Made by a program: the position numbers and the translations under genes
Source: Eupeodes corollae
Lineage: Eukaryota > Arthropoda > Insecta > Diptera > Syrphidae
DNA length: 64,000 bases
Assembly: GCF_945859685.1 (NCBI RefSeq)
Contig: NC_079147.1
Coordinates: forward strand, 181,891,174 to 181,955,173
Direction of reading: 5' to 3'
In this document: one piece after another, positions 1 to 10,892 of the stretch
Layout: the number at the start of each line of letters is the position of its first letter
How positions within the stretch are numbered: position 1 is the first letter of the stretch
The notes under the pieces: model-generated
The model's input: only the letters and a program-made list of their open reading frames with translations
The model's database searches: none
Told to the model about the DNA's origin: nothing

Positions 1-1370
1 AATTCTTAAATCCTAACAAAGGTCAGATCATACTATGAAATAAAAAATCTTAATAAAATTTTGTTTTCAAAAAACTTTTACTCAGATTTTTAATATTATT
101 TTCAATTATGATTGGATCAAGATAATTTTAAAATTGTCGATCATAAAGACTTAAAAAAAATCTACAGAACATCCCGAAAATCAAGGATACTCTATCAAGA
201 GCCTTTATTCAATTTTTCTTGAACTTTTCATTGTTATTTTTTTTGTAAACTTAAAACCACTCTCTGAACCCCAAAACAAACCATCATCATCTCATCATAA
301 TCTTATCAGCACTGAATAATCGAGAGCTTAACTTAAATAGCAAAAATTTATTTAACAATACAAAAAAAGTTACTCCTTTATATGGCTTGTTGAAAAGTTG
401 ACAAAAGGTCCTTCACATCGTTACCTTCCAAAAACCACAAACAAAAAAATTCTAGCACAAAATTTTAATTTTCTCTTCGTCATCATCCAACAAGAGAAAG
501 AAAAGACACATACAGGCGAGACGACCATCAACTGACGAGGATGACAACGACACGCCGCCGAAGGACGATGATGATAATGAGACACCCATAGTTTCATTTT
601 CGCCAAACGTCAAACAACCATGACGATACTATACGATAAAACTTCCCATTATTTGTCTATAAATTTCTTTTTTTTTTGAATCCTTAAGAACTCTCTCTAG
701 CTTCCTCTTCCTTATTTTGAAGCCCTTTTGTTAAGGGGGTTTCTTGCAACAACATCAAATTCTATTAAAATTAAATTCCCGACCTTAAGGTTCATTTTAT
801 TTTAAACCATACAAAGTAATTTTAAATTAATTTACATATAATCATATCTTCACATGGGTAGATGGGTACACCTCTGTACATCCATACTCCGGTGTTCACG
901 TTGCACATAGATATGTTTAATTTTTCGCTGGATATTACAGCAGGTGGAATGGTAGATCAGGCAAGGACCTCATCAGGATGCTAAGTAAGGACGAGAGCAC
1001 ACAAAAGTTTATACAGTTCCACTTTACTATGCGCCAAGCGAATGCATCCATAGAAAAATGGATGCGAAGCGAGAGAGAAAACTAAGTAATTAACTACTTT
1101 TTTTGTTTCCACGAAGGACAATGAAATTGCATACACACATGAGTATTTTTCTACGTATATGGCGAACACACGTCAAAAGCTAAATTTTTCCCAAAGAAGA
1201 CAAAATCTTTATTTTCTTTTAACTGTTTTATTTGAAATGTGACGTTAACTCTTATCCCTAAGTCCATTTTCATTTAATACAGGAGTGGAAAGTTTAGAAT
1301 GAAGACGAGCTACGACGATGACGACGATAGAAGAATTTAGATTAACAAATAAAAACAACACGACGAGGAC

Positions 1371-1390
1371 GCGACGCGACGCGACGCGAC
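1371..1390. repeat. Short GCGAC tandem repeat
   Basis: Four consecutive copies of the pentamer GCGAC, preceded by CGACGAGGAC. It is an isolated GC-rich island in AT-rich intron DNA, with no coding role visible. Confidence 0.8.
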
Positions 1391-1696
1391 TAAGGATGAC
1401 AACAACAAAAAAAAGTACAAAATCTTGAAATGTGAAGTCAAGTGATTAAATTTATTGTCTCTGGATGAGACATAGGATACACCCATCGTCAAAGCTGTCA
1501 CCATCGTCGTTGTCTTCTTCATCGTTTTCTCTAGGACAAAGACAACAAAAAAAGGACTTTAGTCAATTGAAGTGAAATTAAATTTTAGGTAGATATATAA
1601 GTGTACCATCATCAGCGAACACACTTTGGAGTTTAGAGTATATCTTAATGCCGAGGACCTTTTCTATCATCTTTTAGTCTACTTCGTAGGGCTTTA

Positions 1697-1741
1697 ATAC
1701 CATACCATACCATACCACTGACTGAGTGACTGACTGACTGT
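1697..1741. repeat. Compound simple repeat (ATACC)n then (ACTG)n
   Basis: Four ATACC units run directly into a degenerate ACTG/TGAC tract. This is a compound microsatellite. Confidence 0.8.
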
Positions 1742-2173
1742 GATTGTATTTCTAATTGAGTTTTGAACAAAAGTTTATGTTTCAAAGTTCTAGTTCTAGA
1801 TGTTCCTTTTAGTCGCGTGAATGGATTTGCGAAGAAGAGGACAATTCTTATGTATAGGAGAAACGTGATCTGATTTATTATAAATTAATAAAACCACCAA
1901 ACTTACGAGAAGAAAGGAACAACATGATGACACGACGATGTCGTGAAGGTGGACTGTTGAGATGATATTTAGTTATAAAGACAAACATAAAATACCAAGC
2001 AATGTATTTAGATAAACACTTTGAATATATTGGACTTGTCTCTGTCTATAAGCTTGTTCACAGGCTGCACCCTGGTTTATTTAGCACAGACAAAGGTTCC
2101 AAAATGACTCAAGGCTTTTTACCTCACAAGAACTAGGTAGTCTTTCTTTTACCTGCTTTACAATTACGTCTGA

Positions 2174-2420
2174 CTAAGTGCTTAGATAGAAAATAAACTT
2201 CTTAAAGATTATTGGTATAACACCGTCCATTGAAGGTTTCGCAAAACAGTCTATAGGTGTCAAATAGCAGTTTCGAAGGTGTGAATTGGCATTACTGAGA
2301 TGCCTAACAACAAAAATTGGGAATTGGGTGCTCAAAATCTCAACTCGGCTAGAGGTTATGTGGAATAAAGCACCATCCTGTCCAAACCAGAGGTCATCCA
2401 AATCCATTTCTTCAGTTTTA
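2174..2420 (-). pseudogene. Remnant of a Tc1/mariner-type (DDE) transposase, C-terminal part
   Basis: The minus-strand reading contains MDLDDLWFGQDGALFH, which corresponds to the second catalytic block of an insect DDE transposase (usual form WFQQDGATCH). It then has CYLTPIDCF, corresponding to the third block (usual form CDLTPLDYF). The third-block Asp is replaced by Tyr and the reading breaks on both sides, so it cannot encode an active enzyme. Weak similarity may extend to about 2,570. It appears to belong to the same family as the remnants at 8.6, 25.7 and 37.3 kb. Superfamily assignment rests on motif recognition only. Confidence 0.7.
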
Positions 2421-3569
2421 ATAAACGAAAGTCTGTTAAAGATTCATGTTACTTTTGATATTCCTACCGTGAAATCCGCTTATTATTGTCCAGAAGGCAA
2501 TGTTTCCACAGAGATTTACAATCTAAAGAACGTTGCGATTGGCCGCAACGAGATCTCAAGCTAATTGTAGATGACTAATTGATGTTCCTGAATTGAGTCT
2601 CACATTCTTGGTTACAGCAGTTACAGTTATATCTCTGCATACCGTATAAAGAATGGCGGGGACAATGAGCGTCATCCACAAGAATCTGTGGCACTTCATT
2701 TCGACCAAAATTTCTTTTCAAAAGCACTCAGCACTCATTTTAGAAATCAATTTTCAATATTTCCCGTACACTACAAGGAAGTGTCCTACGACCAACTTTG
2801 TACCTTTTATATACAAAAGTCGTAGACTTTACTTTTTCTTGATGATACTGTAATATTGTTGTCAGATAGATCCATTGCAAAGGATACGCAAAAATTGCAC
2901 ACAAAAATATAAATAAAGTTAAAATTTCTACAAAAAGTAAGGAATATTACTCCAATACCTTGAATAATTTAAGATGCAAAGCTTCAATGGAAACAGCACA
3001 TCAAAAGGAAAAACGCTACACTTGAAGTACAGAAGAATTACCCAGTACTGGGAACGAAATTCGGACATCCAGAACAAACTCAAAGCCAAGCTCTTGGTAC
3101 GATAATAAATACCCTCTGATCAACATCGTTAACTTAAATTTAAAAAGATTAAGGAAGTGGTTAAGGAATAAGCTGTAACTTGTAGTGACTGTAACGTCAT
3201 ACCAACCACAAAATTTTAGATTGTTTTAAATGTTCTAAACAATGTTCGGAGATTAGGAAGAACCAAGCCTCCTGAGCTGATTATGTAAAACCTATGTTAA
3301 CTTTTACACGATTGGTCCCAACCTACTCGGTAACGATTCTTACTGAGTGTCTATTAAATATTTCAATCGATAACACAAAATATTTCCTCAAGTTTTTAGT
3401 TCCGCTAAGATATAATACTGACTTTCTTTCTGTGAACCTCTTAATTCGCCACCGTATAATCAAAAGTTGTAACGAACCCACTTGGGTGAAAACCTCTCCT
3501 TTAATTACTACCATTACAACCTCCGGCTAAAGGCTCCCGCGGCTGATCCCGGCAGCAGAAGGAGAGGGT

Positions 3570-3659
3570 GTCCAGTGCATCGTAGCTTGGCATGCTTGCA
3601 TATGCGCGAATTAGCTCGCCGAAAGGGGGGGGGGTGTTCTTGCTACCGCAGCACTGGAC
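3570..3659. repeat. GC-rich inverted repeat with a G10 run
   Basis: The arms GTCCAGTGC (3570-3578) and GCACTGGAC (3651-3659) are perfect 9-bp inverted copies. Similarity continues inward (CGTAGC at 3581 against GCTACCG at 3642). The loop contains ATGCGCGAATTAGCTCGCC and ten consecutive G (3625-3634). The GC content stands out sharply from the flanks. It could be a fold-back element or a leftover of the LTR-type element whose gag lies just to the right. No gene is visible. Confidence 0.55.
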
Positions 3660-3779
3660 GGGGTTAACGAAAATTAAAGTGTGGATTTGGTGCTGTTAAA
3701 TTGTGAAGAAGTAATGGAAGAGAGTATCATTTGGACTCCGGGGTCTTCTCCAAAGCTTCAAACTGCTTTTCAACTCGTT

Positions 3780-4635
3780 TCCCAAGCAACGAGGACATTG
3801 GGGCGTATTGGTTTTGTCTCATACACACATCCAAAACAGAAGAAAGCTCTCTGCTATTCAGGGCATTTAACAAACGCATGACCCTTACTCTTACAATTCT
3901 AACACGTGTAATTGCGACAGTACCTCTCTGTTTACGGATGGAATGCCTCGAGCTCTGGAGAAAATGCCTCTTCCTCCCCATCTTCGACAACCAACTCAGA
4001 AACTGCGCTTCTTCGTGTCGGTGGAACAGCTCCAGTTCTTTGTCTCAGAGCTCCGACTTAATGGTCAAGGAGATATTTTTCGCCCTTCCGTCAGACCTGA
4101 ACTATAGGCATCAGAGTACGAGTGTTGTACGTTATGAGCAACATTCCCATCTGCCTTCTGACGTTTGTCTTCAGCATCTCAATGATCTTCAGATTAGATT
4201 AGAAATCCTTAGCACGCTGTTGAACAGCATAGAAGTTATCGAAGGACTCGTTTTGACCATATACATGTCGTACAGCTTCCTTGACAGCTCGGAGTGTGAT
4301 TCCAAGTTCTGGAACTGCTCGATGAGGGCATTCCTGAGCGTCAGCCATGGAACTTCCAGATGACCCTTCAGGTAAACCCAGAACCATGTTTCCGATTGCC
4401 CAGTAACAAAGTGGTGGAAATTTAGGACTATTTCGTCCCAAGAAGCTTTGTTGCCGGACTTCATTCCCTCCAGTCTGAACAAAAACTCGTCCACCGTCAT
4501 TTTCTTGGGGTCGAATTTCAACCCCCACTTGTGGAAATTGTGGTAGCGGGTGTTTGCAGATCGGGGTGTTTCTTGGATCTGGACGCTCGGTTCGTTTAAC
4601 GTAAGGTCACTTAAACATCGCAGGCATTCATCCAT
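3780..4635 (-). pseudogene. Retrotransposon gag pseudogene (Ty3/gypsy-like)
   Basis: The N-terminal part (4189-4635, 148 codons open) has FDPKKMTVDEFLFRLEGM, then SWDEIVLNFHHFVTG and WFWVYLKGHLEVPWLTLRNAL. This is the layout of retrotransposon gag capsid domains. Downstream in another frame (about 3780-3910) is a nucleocapsid zinc knuckle of the form C-x2-C-x4-H-x4-C (NCKSKGHAFVKC). Its second knuckle position is now a TAG stop, and a second CxxC pair (CFGC) follows. At least one frameshift and several stops separate the parts. Neither pol nor LTRs could be found on either side. The mdg3-like affinity is a guess. Confidence 0.65.
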
Positions 4636-6765
4636 ATTGGAATTGTCCGCTGCTGCAAGGTAAAAGGACTTTCGACATTTGACACTTGATAACGGTCATA
4701 ATGTTGAAGCTTAATACGGTCACCATGATTGTTTAACTTACAGAAAACTTTAATAAGATACATTGCAGGGTGATGAAACAATCAAAATATACTTATTTTA
4801 TAAGTATGATTTCTCCGAAAAAGAAACGAATTTTACAGTAAACTTCACTCACAAAATATAGCTTTCGAAATTTGTGCATTATGAAAAAAAATTCTGTTAT
4901 TAAATTCAATTCAATTTGAATGGAAAAATGATACGCAAACAATTTATTACCCCATACAATTTTCAAAAACCACGTAAAAAAGTTTCTTAAAAAAAGGAAA
5001 TTAGTGATACAAATTTAAAAACAATAATAACTAATAATTAAAATTTACATAGAGTACATTTTAAAAACCCATAACATTTTATGACTGTTGCTTGTAACAT
5101 GGCATCACTAACTAATTACCATACAAAAAGGCAAACCTAATTAAAATTTCAACAACTAGATGTGTATGTATCTTCAACACATACAAATACAAAAACTCAA
5201 TCTACTTTAAAATCGCTAAAGCTATTAGTTGATTTTCTAAATTGAAGCGATCTGTGGAAGGATAAACCCCAACACCATTTAGTTAAAAAAAATATACCTA
5301 ATAAAAAATAATATTTTCCTGTTGATCTAAAATATTTTGAAAACATGTTCAACATGATATTCGTCTAACTAAAAATTCATAAACACGGGTGATTCATTCA
5401 GTTACTATACCTAAAGGAGGAAGGAAGATATCCTTTAACTTGCGCTAAAGACACATCAGTCTCGCCCTTAAAGGTGCCTACATAACATTTTCATGGCTAA
5501 TAAATCAAAGTTTTTCGTCCGTTTTATACTTTTACACGAACTTCTATACCAACAGTAAAAATATAAAAACTACTTACAATTACCCTATGATTATATCCCT
5601 ACAACCCCATTCCATTTCATACTTAACAAGCAATTTTTTTTCGAATACAAACATCCATTTTTATCTGTGTGTGTGACTGTGTTTTGAGTATTTTCGAAAA
5701 CACAAAACGGAACCTCGTTGATATGATGTCTGGTATGGATAATTTTGAATTTTAGAAGTACACCTTCTGTATAATTTGGCTCAAAACGAAACGAAACAGG
5801 TGCTAGAGTACTAATTTACAACTCCAATTTAAAAATTAACAAAAAAAAATGGAAGGAAAATAAAGGATGTTTGAAGGATAAGAGGTATAGAACAAAAGAG
5901 TACCAGTGCAGTGCCCACACAAACACTAATTATCTTCTATTCAAATTTTCTCTCTGTCGGTCTCACTCGCACTGGCAGCGAGCGACGCGGCATTCACAAT
6001 TTTTGTTTTTCCCACCAAAAACATCAGGAAAAAGGCGCTGAATGGCGCAGCGGGTGGCGATGGCGGCAGCAGACAATTTGTAGCGCATAGAAAACAAAAA
6101 GAAAAAAGCAACACAAACTCCAGGAGGCAACTACAATTATCCTTACGAAAATTTTCATTTGCAAAACTAATGCTTTGGGATACATTTAAACATAGAAAAT
6201 GTATATATATATGTTTGTATGTATTTAAGTGAATCCATTAATATGTATGTGTGTGTAGTGTACAGAAAGGTAAAACTTCATATTTAGGACTTTTGCTTGT
6301 AATTAAAAGTGAATTTGGATGGAAAACTCTCTTCTCACAACACTTCCGCCATACCTATACCTACACCTATACCTGAACCAACCAACTACTATACTAAATT
6401 TTCACGTACCTAGACTAATTTTTATGAACCGGATGAGCGTCCCGGTAGAATACACCTTAACTGTAACTATATACTACGAATTAGTATAGAATTAACAAAC
6501 TAAAACAAAACAAAAAAAAAAGAGAACTAAAACTGCTACTTTGTTTATTAGAAAAGTAGAGTTAAGTACATATGTATAAGTACTCTTAAGGGTAGGTAGG
6601 TTAGTATATATGGATGTCTGAATTATTACTTAACTACTTAGTTAAGCTCAATGCACGTGAGAAAATTACAAAAACAAAAACAAAAAAATGAATTAGAAAT
6701 TATGTAGATACGTACATTACAGAACTAGATACGTATGTAGGTATAAGAAGAATATAGAAACTTAC

Positions 6766-6924
6766 CTTCATAAACTGTTAAAGTTGCATCAGCTGATACA
6801 GCATCACCGACACCATTTTCAGCTACACACTCATAAGGTGCATCATCACGTCCAGCACGTACAGGTTCAATTCTTAATATTGATACGCCACCAGTTTCAA
6901 TTACTGTATAACGACTTTGGGTTC
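6766..6924 (-). CDS. Lar: Lar exon: C-terminal half of Ig domain 1
   Basis: Next Lar exon in transcript order, 159 bp. It reads TQSRYTVIETGGVSILRIEP, then VRAGRDDAPYECVAENGVGD, then AVSADATLTVYE. The D-x-x-x-Y-x-C signature (DDAPYEC) closes the first Ig domain and gives the second disulfide cysteine. The acceptor CCCACAG precedes 6924 and the donor GTAAG is at 6761-6765. The exon starts with two bases of the split Gly codon and ends with the first base of another, so phases match on both sides. Sequence is very close to fly Lar as I know it. Downstream Ig, fibronectin III and phosphatase exons must lie beyond base 1 of the window. Confidence 0.94.
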
Positions 6925-7078
6925 CTGTGGGCAAATTTAGAGAGAGAGAAATTTAGTTGTTAGAGTTAAATATCAAAATTAATGGAGAAATTAAAACCTG
7001 AATTTATTGTATATTAATGAAAGAATCTTAAATTGTTGGAATTCTTTAGGTGTTCTTCGAAGTTACACAGAACTTTGC

Positions 7079-8147
7079 GTAGTAACCATGGAGTGATGAT
7101 TATTGCGTTGGGATGTCATGGAAGACACTTTGGGTCCAAACTCTGCCTATGCCATCTACAGTTTATTTTTTTTTTCACGGGTAGGTTAGGTTAGGTTAAA
7201 GTGGCTGTCAAAGATGGCCCATTGTGATACCACATGAATCTTGAGGCTTCCTCCTAAGTTTAATGGAACCAGAATGAGTCCCTTACGAAACGTGAGGCTG
7301 ATTATGCTAATATGATTTAGATCGCTTCGATCGTTAAAGAAGAACTCTCCTAGATAATTCTTGCGTTTTTAAACTAGAGCAGGGCATGTCCAGAGAAGGT
7401 GAAGAACTGGTTCCTACTCTTCCTCGTCCGTACAGCTTCTGCAAAAGTCATTTGAGAATACACCTGGCTTCGTGTGCCGTGGTGTGCTTTCCTATTAGAC
7501 AGTGTTCAGTTATGACACCTACTATCGAGCTTATATGTGATCTAATTAGAGATATCAAGCACCTTGATCGCTTTAAATCTAGAGTTGGCCAGAAGTTTTT
7601 TGTGACCTGACAAGTGGTGATGTTGTTGCAGCTGGTGTTTGTCTTCTTTATAGCGTTTTGCATTAGTAACAGTTTACAAGTAGCGATTGGTATACCAGCA
7701 TTTGTCAAATGTGGTAGGATGGGCTGCACTGTACCGTTCCTGGCGAGTTCACCGGCATTACATATATATGGCCCGGCATCCAGCAAAGGTGAATATTACA
7801 CTGTCGTGAAATCTCTATTAGAGACGATCTACAGTCATGGACTGTTATAGAATTTTTAGAGACAGAGTCCATTTGATAACGACTATCTGAGGAGATACGG
7901 ATACCAGATGCTGATATCACGTTTTCTTTAAGCCAGGATAAGACTTTCACGGGTACTACCTCTTGCGAGAAATTATTGACAAATCCTACATGAGTAATTC
8001 TTGTCATGAAAATTGCTTTCTCAAATTGGCCATTCGGATTCGTATCTTCCATCCCTGATAACAGTACTCGCACGCATTAATGATTGAGAGTTGTAAGGCA
8101 CTAGACCCTCTTACTCAACGGACTGTTGCGCCACCTAATTTATTAAT
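7079..8147 (+). mobile_element. tRNA-derived SINE, copy B, interrupted by a LINE insertion
   Basis: Two segments, 7079-7183 and 7945-8147, together align along their whole length with the SINE at 42298-42559. The head has a pol III-like A box (around 7094-7107) and B box (TGGGTCCAAACTC, 7131-7143). The body has the shared blocks CACGGGTACTACCTCTTG, TTGGCCATTCGGATTCG and CATCCCTGATAA. The tail reads CTAGACCCTCTTACTC, then CAACGGACTGTTGCGCC. The 761-bp gap is a 5'-truncated LINE flanked by an 11-bp target duplication. Confidence 0.75.
7184..7944 (-). mobile_element. LINE family A copy 1 (RNase H and C-terminal part), inserted in a SINE
   Basis: Minus-strand non-LTR retrotransposon fragment. 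It reads through LSWLKENVISASGIRI, ELARNGTVQPILPHL, NAGIPIATCKLLLM and WPTLDLKRSRCLISL. These match copy 2 at 21.2-22.1 kb: the RNase H region followed by the LINE C-terminal region. Frameshifts and a damaged RNase H core make it a pseudogene. Its 3' end (low coordinate) carries TAGGTTAGGTTAGGTTA (7182-7198). It is flanked by the direct repeat TTTCACGGGTA at 7173-7183 and 7945-7955. This marks it as a 5'-truncated target-primed insertion. Confidence 0.85.
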
Positions 8148-8559
8148 TTTAAGTTACTATTTTGGTGGTCAAATAAACTATTACAATTTTTGATCGACAA
8201 TATTGTTATATTTTGGAATATAACAATTAAATTGTCATATTGACTATCGAAGTTGTGGGTTGTCAGAAATTCAAATTTTCGAATGGAAATTGATCTATTG
8301 ACTGGTAGTCACAATTTCAAAATAAATATGGCAGTTTGGCCAAATTTGAAGTTGACTAACGACGTTTGAAATAGAATAACTTTTTTTTTCCCGCGCACTT
8401 AAACCGATTTCAATAACTAATGGATGATTGTTTTCACTATTTTTCGTTTTGGCAACAAAAGTTTTGTTAAAAGTAAACGAATTCATAATTATTTAATTTT
8501 ATGATCCAAATGCGTGCTCTGTTAAGAAATTTTATAGCGAGCTTTTTCTATTTTTTGGT

Positions 8560-9040
8560 CAGTTTAATCGACCATCGGAGGCGGCTGACTAAATCTCGCA
8601 CTACAATTACAATATTGGACATTAACCAACAAACACATTTACGCGAACTGAGGAAAATATTGCTGTTTTAGGTATCAGCCAGTCTTAGGGATGACCGTTA
8701 ATTATCGAAAGAGCAATTGTTCTTCTGTTACTTAAGTGCGTGGAAAATTTTTTCGAAGAATTTAAGTGTGAAGCCTTTCAAAGAAAGACGTTGTCACATG
8801 CCATACAGTCTCTAGACTATTTTTTGGGGTATAAGGGTTTAGGCCTTTAGCGACAAGCCCGCTCCAAATTTGGAGACTTGACGCTTGAAGCCAAAATTGG
8901 AGCATTTATTCGTAAGATACTGGTCGAAATTGCTATAAATAGTATTCCAACAACATTGAACTAGCTGGATGGACCAATTGAAGCACAGCCCCTGCCAATA
9001 TTTGCATGAAAGAATCTTCAAGCAATCCGTTAGTACTATC
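8560..9040 (+). pseudogene. Internally deleted transposase remnant (DDE family)
   Basis: Near 8650-8780, shifted frames read SASLRDDR and AWKIFSKNLSVKPF, the N-terminal helix-turn-helix part of this transposase family (compare TTTWRILHRVLRLYPY at 37.4 kb). The extreme C-terminus follows at 8969-9025 (MDQLKHSPCQYLHERIFKQ, family form close to H-L-H-E-I-I-F-K). The catalytic middle is missing. This looks like a deletion derivative. Confidence 0.6.
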
Positions 9041-9473
9041 GATTCAAATAAAGATTCCATCCATTTTTTTGATTTGTATATAACTTTTTTTTTTATTTCC
9101 AAAAGCTCTCAAAAATCAGTCGTTCTTATATCAACACTTTTGTGTGTATCATCTATGAATTTGAATATCATTAACGATTTTTAACCTTTGTTTTGAAAAA
9201 ATGCTTTAATTAGAATTATGCATTTTTAGGAGAGGTTCTTTGTTTGAATTCTATAAATGTACGGTTTATGGCTGAAAAAGCAATGATATATGTATTTTTC
9301 TAAGTGATAAAGGCTACTGAAATTTCAAGACAGGAATTCAGGTTTATTCAAAATATGTAGTCAAGTCTTCTGAGGTAGTTGATTTACTTAAGAACAAGTA
9401 TTAACAATTTTATAATATAAGCTCTGTCAAACGCAAGAAATTCAGCTTAGTTTAAGGAAATATTACGGTTTTT

Positions 9474-10350
9474 TCAGAATTTGAATATCTCAAACCAAGC
9501 GGCAGACTGCTTAAACTTTATAAAATACTGGTAAATGGTAAAGGGATTAAACGTTTTATTATCAATATTATAAAATTTTACCAAAGTTTTTAAAATAAAA
9601 TACACTTGCGAAAGCTTTCTAAAAAAATGTAATTTAAAACACTGATCTATATTTTTTAGAGTCGACTGTGTTTCAGAATTTGGACAAATTGAAACTACAA
9701 GTACGGACACAGCCCTACTGAATCGAAGGAGCTCTGCTCCGTCTTGTGCCATGACGTCCCGATTGTACAGAAGTCGCCTATAAACAATTCGTTGTCTGAC
9801 GTGGTAGATTAGCAAAATTACCAACCTATCCCGTATCAGACCACATCTATCTAAAAAGAGGAATGCCTCTGGTGGAATGGCGGTCAAGCGTGCACTATCA
9901 AAATACCCTATCGTTCGGATAGAACTCCCCGAAAATTAAATTGTTGCTCGAAGACACAGCTCTTGCAATGTGACCTCGAACGAGTTTTGATTCGAGTCCC
10001 GTTGTTCAGGACTTCATTGGAATAGTAATGCACGAAACAAGATTTGACTGTTCGATATAAGCCGGTACAGCGTCGTAAACACTGCCGCTCGAACACACGA
10101 AACGGGAAGCGGCAACGTTTAACCACACAGGACAGTTTCCAGTCGTCGCAATATCGCTGTATATTGTCGAAATTACGCTGCAAGAGAATTCTTACTTAAG
10201 GTGGCGCTACAGTCCTGTGTGAACTAGGGCTGAGGTTATTAGAGAATTCTAATAACTTCAAAATTTTGGGCCGTTCTGTAAGTTGTAGATCGTTGGTGTA
10301 CGCAATTGCCTTTATACGAGTACCTATCAGATCGCTGGTGTAAATGCTGA
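9474..10350 (-). pseudogene. LINE reverse-transcriptase remnant
   Basis: From high to low coordinates on the minus strand it reads LFSIYTSDLIGTRIKAIAY, then TNDL in place of the catalytic ADDL. It continues with NFDNIQRYCDDWKLS (palm/thumb region) at 9908-10183, and then a C-terminal stretch YRRLLYNRDVMAQDG (9474-9887). The catalytic YADD-type motif is destroyed and there are several frameshifts. The clade is unresolved (I/LOA/Jockey-like). It sits wholly within the Lar intron between the two Ig1 exons. Confidence 0.6.
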
Positions 10351-10760
10351 AGAGAATCGGAAAATTTGCTGCTTCCCATTGAAAACCATCGTTAATTTGA
10401 AATATTGTGGTAAAAATAATAAATATAAATATAATTTCTTAAAGAATGGTCCGTGTCGATAGCAAAATTGATTGGAATTTAAATTTTGTGCTTTGTTCAA
10501 GCAGGAGTTTCTTCTTATGGATTGTTTAAACATATGAAAAGGACCAATAAAATAATAGACTCAGTTAACTAAGTATAAATAAATAGAAAAAAATATTTGA
10601 AGTACCAAAACGATCACAAATCCATCCTTTTAGAAAGTCAAATTAAGTTTTGACACAGAATATTTAAAAATATATCAAAACTTTTTCAAATCCTTTTCCT
10701 ACGAATTCAAACAATTTAAGGCTTTAACATTTTTGTATGTTCAGGATATAGGAAACTTAC

Positions 10761-10892
10761 CAGAAACTTTTTTGCCATTTTTACGCCAAACAATCGATGG
10801 TGGTGGATCGCCTCTAGCTGCACAATAAAAACTCGCTACACCTCCGACACGAACACCTTGATTTAATGGCTTCTTGATGATTTCCGGCGGAT
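10761..10892 (-). CDS. Lar: Lar exon: N-terminal half of Ig domain 1
   Basis: Internal exon of the receptor tyrosine phosphatase Lar, a cell-surface axon guidance and synapse protein. The minus-strand reading starts at PPEIIKKPLNQGVRVGG and runs through ASFYCAARGDPPPSIVW to RKNGKKVS, which I recognise as the start of the mature Lar ectodomain. It carries the first disulfide cysteine (FYC), the core Trp (IVW) and the basic patch that in LAR proteins binds heparan sulfate proteoglycans. The acceptor AG lies at 10893-10894 and a GTAAG donor at 10756-10760. The exon is 132 bp and begins with two bases of a split codon. It ends with one base, in phase with the next Lar exon at 6766-6924. No start codon is expected here. 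The upstream exon carrying the signal peptide was not identified with certainty. Confidence 0.93.

Larger units (their letters stand above)
1..6765 (-). other. Lar: Lar intron downstream of the Ig1 exons (partial)
   Basis: Starts at the GTAAG donor at 6761-6765 and runs off the left edge of the window, so its length is at least 6.7 kb. It contains the transposase remnant near 2.2 kb, a GC-rich inverted repeat at 3.57 kb and the gag pseudogene at 3.8-4.6 kb. The stretches 1-1370, 1745-2170, 2570-3530 and 4640-6765 hold only AT-rich DNA, short simple repeats and no gene that I can support. Confidence 0.85.
6925..10760 (-). other. Lar: Lar intron inside Ig domain 1 (3,836 bp)
   Basis: Defined by the GTAAG donor at 10756-10760 and the CAG acceptor at 6925-6927, both on the minus strand, joining two in-phase exons. 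It has been enlarged by mobile elements: a SINE with a nested LINE, a transposase remnant and a LINE reverse-transcriptase remnant, listed separately. The remaining sequence (about 10350-10755 and 8150-8560) is AT-rich with nothing recognised. Confidence 0.9.

Noticed and set aside
3731..4363. 210-codon plus-strand open frame
   Set aside because: It is the antisense shadow of the gag pseudogene; the minus strand carries the recognisable capsid and zinc-knuckle blocks.
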